DNA from: Acetobacter ghanensis
GTDB lineage: Bacteria; Pseudomonadota; Alphaproteobacteria; Acetobacterales; Acetobacteraceae
Assembly (NCBI RefSeq): GCF_001499675.1
Contig: NZ_LN609302.1
Span: 1,463,896-1,527,895, forward strand
DNA: 64,000 nt
Reading direction: 5' to 3'
The translations under genes and the position numbers were made by a program. Positions within the stretch are counted from its first letter, which is position 1, and each line of letters opens with the position of its first letter. The notes below the pieces were generated by a model. The model did not search any database. It saw only the letters and a program-made list of their open reading frames with translations, and was not told the DNA's origin. This document shows, piece by piece, positions 16,829 through 26,115 of this stretch.

Positions 16829-17899
16829 TTGGGTGTTGCAGTCAGTCTGTCGGAAAAAGGCAGCGCCGCGAGCCAGGATGGATCTGGAGTTTCTGTGAGT
16901 AAACCAGGGGAAGCTGGCCTTAAGGCGCTGGCTGATTATCTCGCTGCGGATATGCAGGCATGTAATCAGGTCATTGTGGACCGCATGCAGAGTTCCGTAG
17001 CGCTTATTCCGCAGTTAGCTGCGCATCTTGTGGCTGCGGGTGGCAAACGGCTGCGGCCGTTGCTTACGCTCGCTTCCGCACGGCTGTGTGGCTACAACAA
17101 TCAAGACGGGCGTATGCGGCATGTTGAAATTGCCGCCTGTGTCGAGTTCATTCATACAGCAACGCTGCTGCATGATGATGTGGTGGATGACAGCCAGCTC
17201 CGCCGCGGGCTGGCGAGCGCAAATGCCATTTTCGGCAACAAGGCCTCGGTTCTGGTCGGGGACTTCCTGTTTGCGCGCTCGTTCCAGATTCTGACGGCTG
17301 ATGCCTCGCTGGATGTCATGGCGATTCTCTCCGCTGCGTCCGCAACATTGGCGGAAGGCGAGGTCATGCAGATGACCACGCAGAATGATCTTTCCACCTC
17401 GGTTGAGCAGTATCTTCAGGTCATTTACGGCAAAACTGCGGCCTTGTTTGCAGCAGCCTGCGAATCCGGTGCGGTTATTGGTGATGTCACTCCCAAAGAG
17501 CGTGAAGCCCTGCGGGTTTATGGCGCCAATCTGGGTATGGCCTTCCAGCTTGTGGACGATGCGCTGGATTACTCTGCTGATCAGGCCGTTCTGGGTAAGG
17601 AAGTCGGGGACGACTTTAAGGAAGGCAAGGTTACTCTGCCGGTTCTGGCGGCGTATGAGGCCGGTAGCGAGGAAGACCGCATTTTCTGGCGGCGTGTGAT
17701 TGAGGACTGCGAGCAGCAGCCTGAAGATCTGGATGCAGCACTTGCGCGTATTGCCCAGACCAACGCCATTGGCATTACGCTGGCTAAAGCGGAAGACTAC
17801 GCAGCTCTGGCCCGTAAAGCGTTGCAGGATTTTCCCGAAAGTGACCTCAAAGCCCTGCTTTTGGAAACAGCCAGTTACTCTGCCAGCCGTGCTAGCTAG
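16829..17899 (+). CDS. All-trans polyprenyl diphosphate synthase (ubiquinone side chain)
   Basis: Elongates farnesyl diphosphate with isopentenyl units to make the quinone side chain. First Asp-rich motif LLHDDVVDDS and second LVDDALDYS, GGKRLRPLL near the start, GKTAAL and GKEVGDDFKEGKVTLPV are all typical of IspB/octa-decaprenyl synthases. Acetobacter usually makes UQ-9, so nonaprenyl is likely, but chain length cannot be read with confidence. The start shown is a TTG with GGGGG 8 bases before it; a GTG at 16895 with GGAG 6 bases before it is an equally good start and would remove 22 non-conserved residues. Confidence 0.9.
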   Translation: MGVAVSLSEKGSAASQDGSGVSVSKPGEAGLKALADYLAADMQACNQVIVDRMQSSVALIPQLAAHLVAAGGKRLRPLLTLASARLCGYNNQDGRMRHVEIAACVEFIHTATLLHDDVVDDSQLRRGLASANAIFGNKASVLVGDFLFARSFQILTADASLDVMAILSAASATLAEGEVMQMTTQNDLSTSVEQYLQVIYGKTAALFAAACESGAVIGDVTPKEREALRVYGANLGMAFQLVDDALDYSADQAVLGKEVGDDFKEGKVTLPVLAAYEAGSEEDRIFWRRVIEDCEQQPEDLDAALARIAQTNAIGITLAKAEDYAALARKALQDFPESDLKALLLETASYSASRAS

Positions 17900-17954
17900 A
17901 CTGCCTAAGGGCTGGTTCTAATAGAATTGGCCGAGGACGGTCTGCTTTCCCGGT

Positions 17955-18812
17955 TTAGGCCGGGCAAGGCAGGGTTGCCTGATCTTCCCACAGATTAATG
18001 CCATCAAAACCATAGGCGGGCAGATGTTCGGTCAGGGCATCTGCATCCTGTGGACAGGCTGTAAACCATGCGCGTGCAGGCGTGCGCCCGTCCTCCTTAT
18101 TGGGGGGGAGGCTTTGCAGGACCGTGCAGCTATGGCGGGCTACGGCGCCCGCTGGGTCCAGCCACGTAATGGTGGGGGGCGCAAGCCTGCGTAGAAGGTC
18201 AAGCATAAAGGTGTAATGCGTACACCCGAGGCCGATTGCGTCCAGCCGGTTTGAATCCGGGTGGGTAAACAGACCTTCAATTTCCTCACGAATTGCATTG
18301 TCCGGTACGGAGCGCCCTCGAAAAACCTGTTCAGCGTAGCTTGCCAGACGCGGTGCAGCATGGGCGATGAGCGTACATTCTGGCGCATATAGCGCGTGTA
18401 GGCGTGTCAGATAGGGGCGGCGGATGGTCGCACGTGTCGCCAGCAGGCCAATAACGCCAGTTTGCGTCTGCCGGGCCGCCCAGCGGATGGGGGGAACACA
18501 GCCGATAAATGGCGTTGAGGGGCAGGCCGCGCGCAGGGCGTCCAGCGCCAGAGTGCTGGCCGTATTGCAGGCTATAATGACAGCCTGAGGGCGGAGGCGC
18601 GTAATTGCTTGAGAAATAAGGGTGATGATGCGCTCGATAAGGAGCGCATCATCCTGCTCGCCGTAAGGGAAGACGGCAGTATCCGCCAGATAATCCACGT
18701 GTATATGTGGAGAGAGCGACCGAATGGCCCGCACAATACCTAGCCCACCAATACCCGAGTCAAACGCCAGAACACGGTAGGGACCAGAAAGCGCGGGGCC
18801 AGTCGTCTGCAC
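17955..18812 (-). CDS. murI: Glutamate racemase MurI
   Basis: Makes D-glutamate for peptidoglycan. VLAFDSGIGGLGIV with the first catalytic-site Asp/Ser region, IACNTASTLALD with the first catalytic Cys, and GLGCTHYTFML with the second catalytic Cys are all present; the usual THYPL reads THYTF. The frame is open through the upstream gene; I start at the GTG four bases after the pyrE stop, with AAGGA about 11 bases upstream, which gives 285 residues. Cotranscribed with pyrE, an unusual partner. Confidence 0.92.
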   Translation of the reverse strand: MQTTGPALSGPYRVLAFDSGIGGLGIVRAIRSLSPHIHVDYLADTAVFPYGEQDDALLIERIITLISQAITRLRPQAVIIACNTASTLALDALRAACPSTPFIGCVPPIRWAARQTQTGVIGLLATRATIRRPYLTRLHALYAPECTLIAHAAPRLASYAEQVFRGRSVPDNAIREEIEGLFTHPDSNRLDAIGLGCTHYTFMLDLLRRLAPPTITWLDPAGAVARHSCTVLQSLPPNKEDGRTPARAWFTACPQDADALTEHLPAYGFDGINLWEDQATLPCPA

Positions 18813-18816
18813 GGTG

Positions 18817-19569
18817 TTATTTGTCCTTGCGTGCCTTGAATTCGGCAGCTTCTTCCAGACTGCCAACACCGCCACGGCGTGCGGACCACCCACATGGATC
18901 TTCCAGAAAGCGGCGGACTTCAGAGGCTGCTTCTTCCGAGAAGTAGGGGCGGCTGGAGCAGGCTTCCAGCACATCCCACCATGTGCACAGGGAGTGCAGG
19001 GTGACGTCCATGTCTGTCAGCGTTTGCTGCGCACCGGGGAAGACGCCGTAGTAGAAGACCACAAAGGCGTGGTTCACAATAGCACCTGCATTGCGCAGGG
19101 CATTGGCGAACTGCACTTTGGATGCACCGTCGGTGGTCAGGTCTTCCACCAGCAAGGTGCGCATGTTTTCGGGCACATCGCCTTCGATCTGGGCGTTGCG
19201 GCCAAAGCCTTTGGGTTTTTTGCGCACGTAAGCCATGGGCAGCAACATGCGGTCTGCCATCCATGCAGCAAATGGAATCCCCGCTGTTTCGCCACCCACA
19301 ATGGCTTCAAGGCTTTCGTAGCCGACATGGCGACCAATTTTTTCCACGCCCAGTTCCACAATTTTTGCGCGGGCGCGGGGGAAGAAGATGATCCGGCGGC
19401 AGTCAATATAAACAGGGGACTTCCAGCCGGATGTTAGCGTATAGGGTTCTTCTGGGCGAAAGTTGACTGCCTTGATTTCAAGCAGCAGGCGTGCGGTAGT
19501 GAGGGCGGCATCACGATCCCATTCGCTGGTCTCTCCGGTGGGAGAGGCAATGCCTGCGGGCGACATCAT
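18817..19569 (-). CDS. pyrE: Orotate phosphoribosyltransferase PyrE
   Basis: Makes orotidine 5'-phosphate from orotate and PRPP in pyrimidine synthesis. The PRPP-binding motif is LLVEDLTTDGASK (about residues 138-150); the flexible catalytic loop holds YVRKKPKGFGRNAQIEG. SGWKSPVYIDCRRI fits the family. The C-terminus carries about 40 extra residues (GWSARRGGVGSLEEAAEFKARKDK region) compared with the short enzyme. The frame extends 75 bases upstream, but AGGAA stands 7 bases before this first ATG of MMSPAG. murI follows after four bases. Confidence 0.94.
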   Translation of the reverse strand: MMSPAGIASPTGETSEWDRDAALTTARLLLEIKAVNFRPEEPYTLTSGWKSPVYIDCRRIIFFPRARAKIVELGVEKIGRHVGYESLEAIVGGETAGIPFAAWMADRMLLPMAYVRKKPKGFGRNAQIEGDVPENMRTLLVEDLTTDGASKVQFANALRNAGAIVNHAFVVFYYGVFPGAQQTLTDMDVTLHSLCTWWDVLEACSSRPYFSEEAASEVRRFLEDPCGWSARRGGVGSLEEAAEFKARKDK

Positions 19570-19839
19570 GGCAGATTCCTTGAAGTTATGGTGGTTAAAG
19601 TCGGTTTGGCATACCGCTAGCCGGGCCGAAAATCCATGCCCCATCTGGTTGTAAATGCTATTTGTACGCTACTTTGGGCGCGAAAAAGGCGGATTTGCAT
19701 AAGCTGTTGATAAACAGAGATCATAAGCAAGTTGTGATTTTATGTGTAAAGTAAAATGCATTTTACACCTTGCGCTGGCGCAGGATGTGGCGTTTAATTG
19801 CGTCAGTTGAGATTGGTTATCATTTATAAGGTGAATGTC

Positions 19840-20079
19840 GTGGCTATGGAACCAAGTCGGATCGCACGGAAATGCGAGCGGGCCGTCATCACGGCTTACA
19901 CGGAACTACGCGAAGTGGGGACGGAGGACGTTACGGCCTTCAATGCCTGCACAACGCTGTACCGTATTCACCACCCCGAATCTTCTTTGAGTGAAGCGCG
20001 CATGTTGGTCTCCGAATGGATTGACCACCACATGGTACGTAAGTCCGATGGCCCAACGCCGGGGTGCAACTGCGCCTAA
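19840..20079 (+). CDS. Conserved hypothetical protein (79 aa)
   Basis: Small helical acidic/basic protein with the core RKCERAVITAYTELREVG and SSLSEARMLVSEWIDHHM. No family recognised; composition and codon use fit the neighbours, and the next element is a proper terminator, so I take it as real. I start at the GTG with AAGGTGA 6 bases upstream; an ATG two codons later is an alternative. It ends in PTPGCNCA with two Cys, which could be a metal or disulfide site. Stands alone. Confidence 0.6.
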   Translation: MAMEPSRIARKCERAVITAYTELREVGTEDVTAFNACTTLYRIHHPESSLSEARMLVSEWIDHHMVRKSDGPTPGCNCA

Positions 20080-20116
20080 GCAGCAGGCCGCCTTCTGGTT
20101 ATCTTGAAATAAAAGT

Positions 20117-20152
20117 AGCGGACGCTCATGAGTATGAGCATCCGCTTTTTTT
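20117..20152 (+). terminator. Rho-independent terminator
   Basis: AGCGGA-C-GCTCAT / ATGAGC-A-TCCGCT stem with one mismatch, 4-base loop and a T7 tail, 37 bases after the stop of the small hypothetical gene. Confidence 0.8.
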
Positions 20153-20194
20153 ATAACCAAGAACGGCTCGGCACAGATTTGGTTTTACGGAATT

Positions 20195-20231
20195 AAAAAA
20201 GCTGGTCCGTGGTGCCACGAACCAGCTTTTT
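20195..20231. terminator. Bidirectional terminator at the 3' end of aarA
   Basis: AAAAAGCTGGT-C-CGTGG / CCACG-A-ACCAGCTTTTT, a long stem with one mismatch and a 2-base loop, A run on one side and T run on the other, 23 bases after the citrate synthase stop. Confidence 0.82.
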
Positions 20232-20254
20232 ATGAACCTGAGTGGTTCGTCGCT

Positions 20255-21565
20255 TTAGCGTTTGCTTAGGGGAACAAAGTCGCGTTCCGTGGCACCCTGA
20301 TAAAGCTGGCGCGGGCGGCTGATGCGCTGCCCCGGTTCCTCAATCATTTCTTTCCACTGGCTGACCCAGCCGGTCGTGCGGGCAACGGCAAACAGCACGG
20401 TGAACATGCTGGTGGGAATACCCATGGCCTTGAGGATAATGCCGGAATAGAAGTCCACATTCGGGTAGAGCTTGCGCTGCACAAAGTAGTCATCGCTCAG
20501 TGCAATGTTTTCCAGCTCAACAGCCAGATCAAGCAGAGGGTCGTCCTTGATGCCCAGTTCGGTCAGAACTTCGTGGCAGGTCTGCTGCATAATTTTGGCG
20601 CGCGGGTCGAAGTTTTTGTAAACGCGGTGGCCAAAGCCCATGAGCTTGACGCCGCTGTTTTTGTCTTTGACCTGCGCAATAAAGGCAGGAATGTTTTCTT
20701 TTTTGCCGATATGCGCCAGCATTTTCAGCACGGCTTCATTGGCGCCGCCATGGGCGGGGCCCCATAGGGCGGCAATACCTGCGGCAATACAGGCAAAGGG
20801 GTTGGCGCCAGTAGAGCCAGCCAGACGCACGGTGGAGGTTGAGGCGTTCTGTTCATGGTCGGCATGAAGGATCAGGATCCGGTTCATGGCGCGGGCCAGA
20901 ACTGGGTTGACCTTGTAGGGTTCGGACATACGCGCGAACATCATGGACAGGAAGTTTTCCGCGTAGTTCAGGTCGTTACGCGGATAAATAAAGGCGTCAC
21001 CCTGCGTGTATTTGTAGGCCCATGCCGCAATAGTCGGGATTTTGGCAATCAGGCGCATAGCTGCCAGTTCGCGGTTTGCCGGAATGGCAATGTCGCTGGC
21101 GTCTGGGTAAAAAGCAGAGAGCGCGCCAACCGTACCGCATAGAATGGCCATTGGGTGTGCGTCACGCCGGAAGCCATTGAAAAAATTGCGGATCTGCTCA
21201 TGGAGCAGAGTGTGGTTGGTCAACGTGGACGAAAATTTGTCGTACTGCGCTTTGTTCGGCAGTTCGCCATTGAGCAGGAGGTAGATCACCTCTTCGTAAG
21301 AAGCATTTTCCGCCAGCTGCGCAATGGGGTACCCACGGTGGAGCAGAACACCTTTATCGCCATCAATGAAGGTGATCTTGCTGCTGCAGGAGGCCGTCTC
21401 GCCGTAACCGGGGTCATATGTAAACACGCCCAACTCTGCCGGCAGCTTGCGGATATCAATGACATCCGGCCCAAGTTTGCCGGAAAGTAGGGGCATTTCG
21501 GCGGTTTTGCCACCGATCGAAATGGTAGCGGTGGACTGCTTACCCTCGTTCTGCGACACGCTCAT
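20255..21565 (-). CDS. aarA: Citrate synthase (AarA-type, acetic acid resistance)
   Basis: Condenses acetyl-CoA and oxaloacetate, the entry step of the citric acid cycle. Length 436 residues equals Acetobacter aceti AarA. Catalytic residues are visible in [12 protein letters not shown] (first His), GFGHRVYK (second His) and NVDFYSG (Asp); GYPIAQLAE and [23 protein letters not shown] are typical of hexameric bacterial type II enzymes. In acetic acid bacteria this enzyme works with AarC in an acetate-consuming cycle that protects against acetic acid. A SixA-like gene lies upstream on the same strand; a strong terminator follows. Confidence 0.96.
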   Translation of the reverse strand: MSVSQNEGKQSTATISIGGKTAEMPLLSGKLGPDVIDIRKLPAELGVFTYDPGYGETASCSSKITFIDGDKGVLLHRGYPIAQLAENASYEEVIYLLLNGELPNKAQYDKFSSTLTNHTLLHEQIRNFFNGFRRDAHPMAILCGTVGALSAFYPDASDIAIPANRELAAMRLIAKIPTIAAWAYKYTQGDAFIYPRNDLNYAENFLSMMFARMSEPYKVNPVLARAMNRILILHADHEQNASTSTVRLAGSTGANPFACIAAGIAALWGPAHGGANEAVLKMLAHIGKKENIPAFIAQVKDKNSGVKLMGFGHRVYKNFDPRAKIMQQTCHEVLTELGIKDDPLLDLAVELENIALSDDYFVQRKLYPNVDFYSGIILKAMGIPTSMFTVLFAVARTTGWVSQWKEMIEEPGQRISRPRQLYQGATERDFVPLSKR

Positions 21566-21715
21566 GGTGTTTCCTTTTGCATAATGGGGTCACGGTCGCG
21601 GCTGCGGCCTGCTGTTTGAGTGTTGTCTCCCATTCGAGAGCAAACAAAAAGGTTCATCCCGATAAACCGCGCGTTATCGCGTGCCTAAAACGGCGGAAAA
21701 CCGGGTTTTTTTCTC

Positions 21716-22261
21716 TCAGGGTCGCGTGAATGTGTGCAAAATCAGGCTTGTACTGCTACAGTTTGCCCAAGAGGTCTGGTCTGGAACAAGGTCGCTCCCG
21801 CTCATCTTGAAGACGGCCAGTGAACCGGGTGCGAATCCCTGATCAAGCTGGGCGTTTCTGCTATCCAGCCAGCGTGCAAACTCGGAAATTCCGGGGTTAT
21901 GTCCAATAAGCAGCACGGTGCGGGCCTGGTCTGAAATCTGCCAGAGCATCATGGCCAGTGCACCGGGTTCGGCCTCGTATATTTCGGGGCACAAAAACAC
22001 GTTTTCCAGAGGCGGCGGGCATAGAACACCCTGAATGCCCGCAAGCGTCTGTTGTGTTCTGACTGCCGGGCTGCACAGAACTGTATCTGGGATCAGATGG
22101 TTTTCTCTTAGCCATATTCCGCATCGCATGGCGGCCCGTTCTCCATCTTGCGTCAAGGGGCGTGCCATATCTGAATCGGGAGAAAAGCTTCCCAGATCAG
22201 AGGAGGTGGCTTCAGCATGACGGAGGAGAATCAGGCGGCGGGGCGTAGGGACAATAGGCAT
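21716..22261 (-). CDS. sixA: SixA-like phosphohistidine phosphatase
   Basis: Histidine phosphatase superfamily (phosphoglycerate mutase fold), 181 residues. The catalytic RHG-type motif reads LILLRHAEA near residue 9, the second catalytic His lies in VLLIGHNPGISE, and VLCSPAVRTQQTL matches the SixA branch. E. coli SixA removes phosphate from a histidine in phosphotransfer proteins. In A. aceti a gene of this kind, first called aarB, lies in the aar cluster between aarA and aarC; here it is directly upstream of aarA. Its role in acetate resistance is not established. Confidence 0.88.
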   Translation of the reverse strand: MPIVPTPRRLILLRHAEATSSDLGSFSPDSDMARPLTQDGERAAMRCGIWLRENHLIPDTVLCSPAVRTQQTLAGIQGVLCPPPLENVFLCPEIYEAEPGALAMMLWQISDQARTVLLIGHNPGISEFARWLDSRNAQLDQGFAPGSLAVFKMSGSDLVPDQTSWANCSSTSLILHTFTRP

Positions 22262-22275
22262 GGGATCACATGATG

Positions 22276-22596
22276 TTATGGTGTGGGGGGTAAGGGGGTA
22301 GCCTTACTGGCAATGGCTTCATGGTGCCGAATGACTTCATGGATAATGAAATTAAGAAATTTTTCGGCAAAATCTGGGTCCAGATGCGCGTCTTCGGCCA
22401 AGCTGCGCAGGCGTGCAATTTGCTGTGCCTCACGCGTTGGGTCCGCAGGCGGAAGGTGATGGCGGGCTTTAAGCGCGCCAACAGCTTTGGTGCAGCGGAA
22501 GCGTTCCGCCAGCATGGCAACAAGCGCTGCGTCAATATTGTCTATGCTGCGGCGGAGGTCCTGCAGGGCTTCCGGGGGGCACGGCTGGTTTGTCAC
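22276..22596 (-). CDS. Chorismate mutase (AroQ class)
   Basis: All-helical AroQ-type mutase, 106 residues, converting chorismate to prephenate for phenylalanine and tyrosine. The family pattern LRRSIDNIDAALVAMLAERF, VGALKARHHLPPADPTREAQQIARL and the late helix LNFIIHEVIRHHEAI is complete. It sits 14 bases upstream of the SixA-like gene on the same strand and so probably shares its transcript, a combination without obvious pathway logic. Confidence 0.88.
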   Translation of the reverse strand: MTNQPCPPEALQDLRRSIDNIDAALVAMLAERFRCTKAVGALKARHHLPPADPTREAQQIARLRSLAEDAHLDPDFAEKFLNFIIHEVIRHHEAIASKATPLPPTP

Positions 22597-22665
22597 GGTG
22601 TTTTAAGTCTCTGATTACAGGGAAAGAACATTGTGGGATCGTTATAAACCCCTAACGCTCAGACG

Positions 22666-23418
22666 TTAACAGACAAAAAATTTTTCTTCCACAGGTGGAA
22701 AAGGCAGGTCTACCCACGCCAGATGGCCACCCTTGCCTGCACCTGTGTCTACAAAGATGGCGCGCCCACCCGCGCGGCCGGGTATGGCCAAAGGGCAGCC
22801 ATTGGTCGAACGCTGGTCATGCCCGCAGTAAACGGTATAGCCGTTGGGAATGTGATTGACCCAGTTGAGTGTGCGTTCGGGAAAACCATCAGGCTGTACC
22901 CTGCTGGTTGTTTCGCCAAACAATGCGCGGGACAACAGATAAGTCACCCTGCCCAGTGGAGGTGGGGGCGGCTCGTTGAGCATATGCGGGTCAAACGCAC
23001 CGTGCACAAAAACCGTACGGCCCATGACCAGCCACGCCGGAGCCTGTTCCAGCGCAGGCAGCACATCTTGTAGAACATCCGCATTGTCCGGAGCCAGAAT
23101 CTGGGCCAGCGTATCGTCCAGATGGGGGGAGGAGCGGAGCTTCTTGCCCATAAGGGCCCGGCCCAGTTTGCGGTCGTGGTTGCCAATCAGGAACAGGCCG
23201 CGTCCCTCACGCTGGACCTGCAACATCAGGCGCAGAACGCCCGCGCTATCTGGCCCATAATCCACCAGATCTCCAAGCTGAATGATAAAACGGTCAGTGG
23301 CGACCGCATGGCGGAATGCTTCCAGATCCCCATGCACATCGCCCACAATGCGGAGTCCTTTCTGCATTGCGTTCTTCACGTTTTCGTCATGCCGGGTATC
23401 CGTGCACATTCCATCCAT
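22666..23418 (-). CDS. Calcineurin-like metallophosphoesterase
   Basis: Binuclear metal phosphoesterase with the full motif set: GDVHGD (about residue 27), GDLVDYG, GNHDRK, FVHGAFDP and CGHDQR. The layout resembles PrpE/diadenosine-tetraphosphatase and PP2A-like small phosphatases, which act on Ap4A or phosphoproteins, but the substrate cannot be read. Two in-frame ATGs lie at the start (MDGM); a later start at MQKGLRIVGD would still keep all motifs. Divergent from aarC, head of a leftward group with chorismate mutase, sixA and aarA. Confidence 0.85.
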   Translation of the reverse strand: MDGMCTDTRHDENVKNAMQKGLRIVGDVHGDLEAFRHAVATDRFIIQLGDLVDYGPDSAGVLRLMLQVQREGRGLFLIGNHDRKLGRALMGKKLRSSPHLDDTLAQILAPDNADVLQDVLPALEQAPAWLVMGRTVFVHGAFDPHMLNEPPPPPLGRVTYLLSRALFGETTSRVQPDGFPERTLNWVNHIPNGYTVYCGHDQRSTNGCPLAIPGRAGGRAIFVDTGAGKGGHLAWVDLPFPPVEEKFFVC

Positions 23419-25234
<1,816 letters not shown>

Positions 25235-25258
25235 GCGGTAGTCTGGCGTGGTGTTATG

Positions 25259-25296
25259 GGCCTCTGCTCTGTAATTTAAGGGCAGGGGCCTTTTTT
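25259..25296 (+). terminator. Rho-independent terminator of aarC
   Basis: GGCCTCTGC / GCAGGGGCC 9-bp stem with one T-G pair, 13-14-base loop and TTTTTT tail, 25 bases after the aarC stop. Confidence 0.85.
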
Positions 25297-25351
25297 ATGG
25301 GCGAAAGAAAACCAGCACGCTTAGGTTGCGCGCACTCAGTCGGAAGTCAGC

Positions 25352-26102
25352 TTATTCGGAGTGCGTCACGTCAGACGTGGGAAGCGCTAATGACGTGGTA
25401 AGCTGGTAAGGCTGATGCGTAATCATAATATCAATCGGTCGGTTTGCGAGAAAATCCGCCGTGGATATTTTGGAGGAAGGTGTTTCGGTAATAATGGCCT
25501 CTGCATCACGGTGTACCAGAGAGAACAGGCTGGGCGATGCGGTGGGCGAAAGATAGGCTGCGTAAGGATGGCGCCCCGCCATGCGGTGGGCATTATAGGC
25601 ATCCCGTTCAGAATTAACGGGAATGGCGACCATAACCTTGGAGTCGGCTTGTAACGCCGCAGTCGTGCTTTTGTAGTCTGCTGGCACAAAAATAACCCGG
25701 TCCCGCATATGGGCCTTGCTGACCTGAAAAGCCACTTCCTTGGGGTCAGCCTCATGCAGGTCAAGCATAAGGAAGGTGTTGGAGTGGCGGGCCGTATCCA
25801 GCACCGTGGCCAATGTGCTGCTGCCCGGTTCCACGGCAACCTGACCATCGGCACTGTTTGTCAGGCCAAGGCGCACCATGCTGGGGCGGCCGATGGAGGA
25901 AATGGTAGCGGCCTGCGCAACATTCTGCGTGCCGCTATTGCTGGCGCACACAATAAGCCCGTGGTGAATGCGCGCCATAATGCCACTGGTCTTGGTGTGA
26001 TGAATGGCCAGTATGGCAACGGACGCTACGCAGAGTGCTGCCGCAACGGCAATTTTTTTTCAAACACCTGTGCGACGTCGTGGCAGTGCAGCAGACAGAC
26101 AT
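25352..26102 (-). CDS. Signal-anchored, degenerate GDPD-like protein, frameshifted in a poly-A tract
   Basis: The gene starts at an ATG 13 bases after the smc stop with GGGAG as SD and reads MSVCCTATTSHRCLKK, then hits eight A (26053-26060). Removing one A joins this to IAVAAALCVASVAILAI (a membrane anchor) and the long frame that ends at 25352; as written the second frame has no proper start (nearest ATG 25978 lacks an SD). The body resembles glycerophosphodiester phosphodiesterase barrels (RIHHGL for HRG, LTNSADGQVAV, LMLDLHEAD), but HRG, PENT and the metal-binding acidic pairs are changed, so activity is doubtful. It is a sequence error, a slippage-dependent gene or a recent pseudogene; about 249 residues if repaired. 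Confidence 0.55.
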
Positions 26103-26115
26103 GTCAGCTCCCTGT

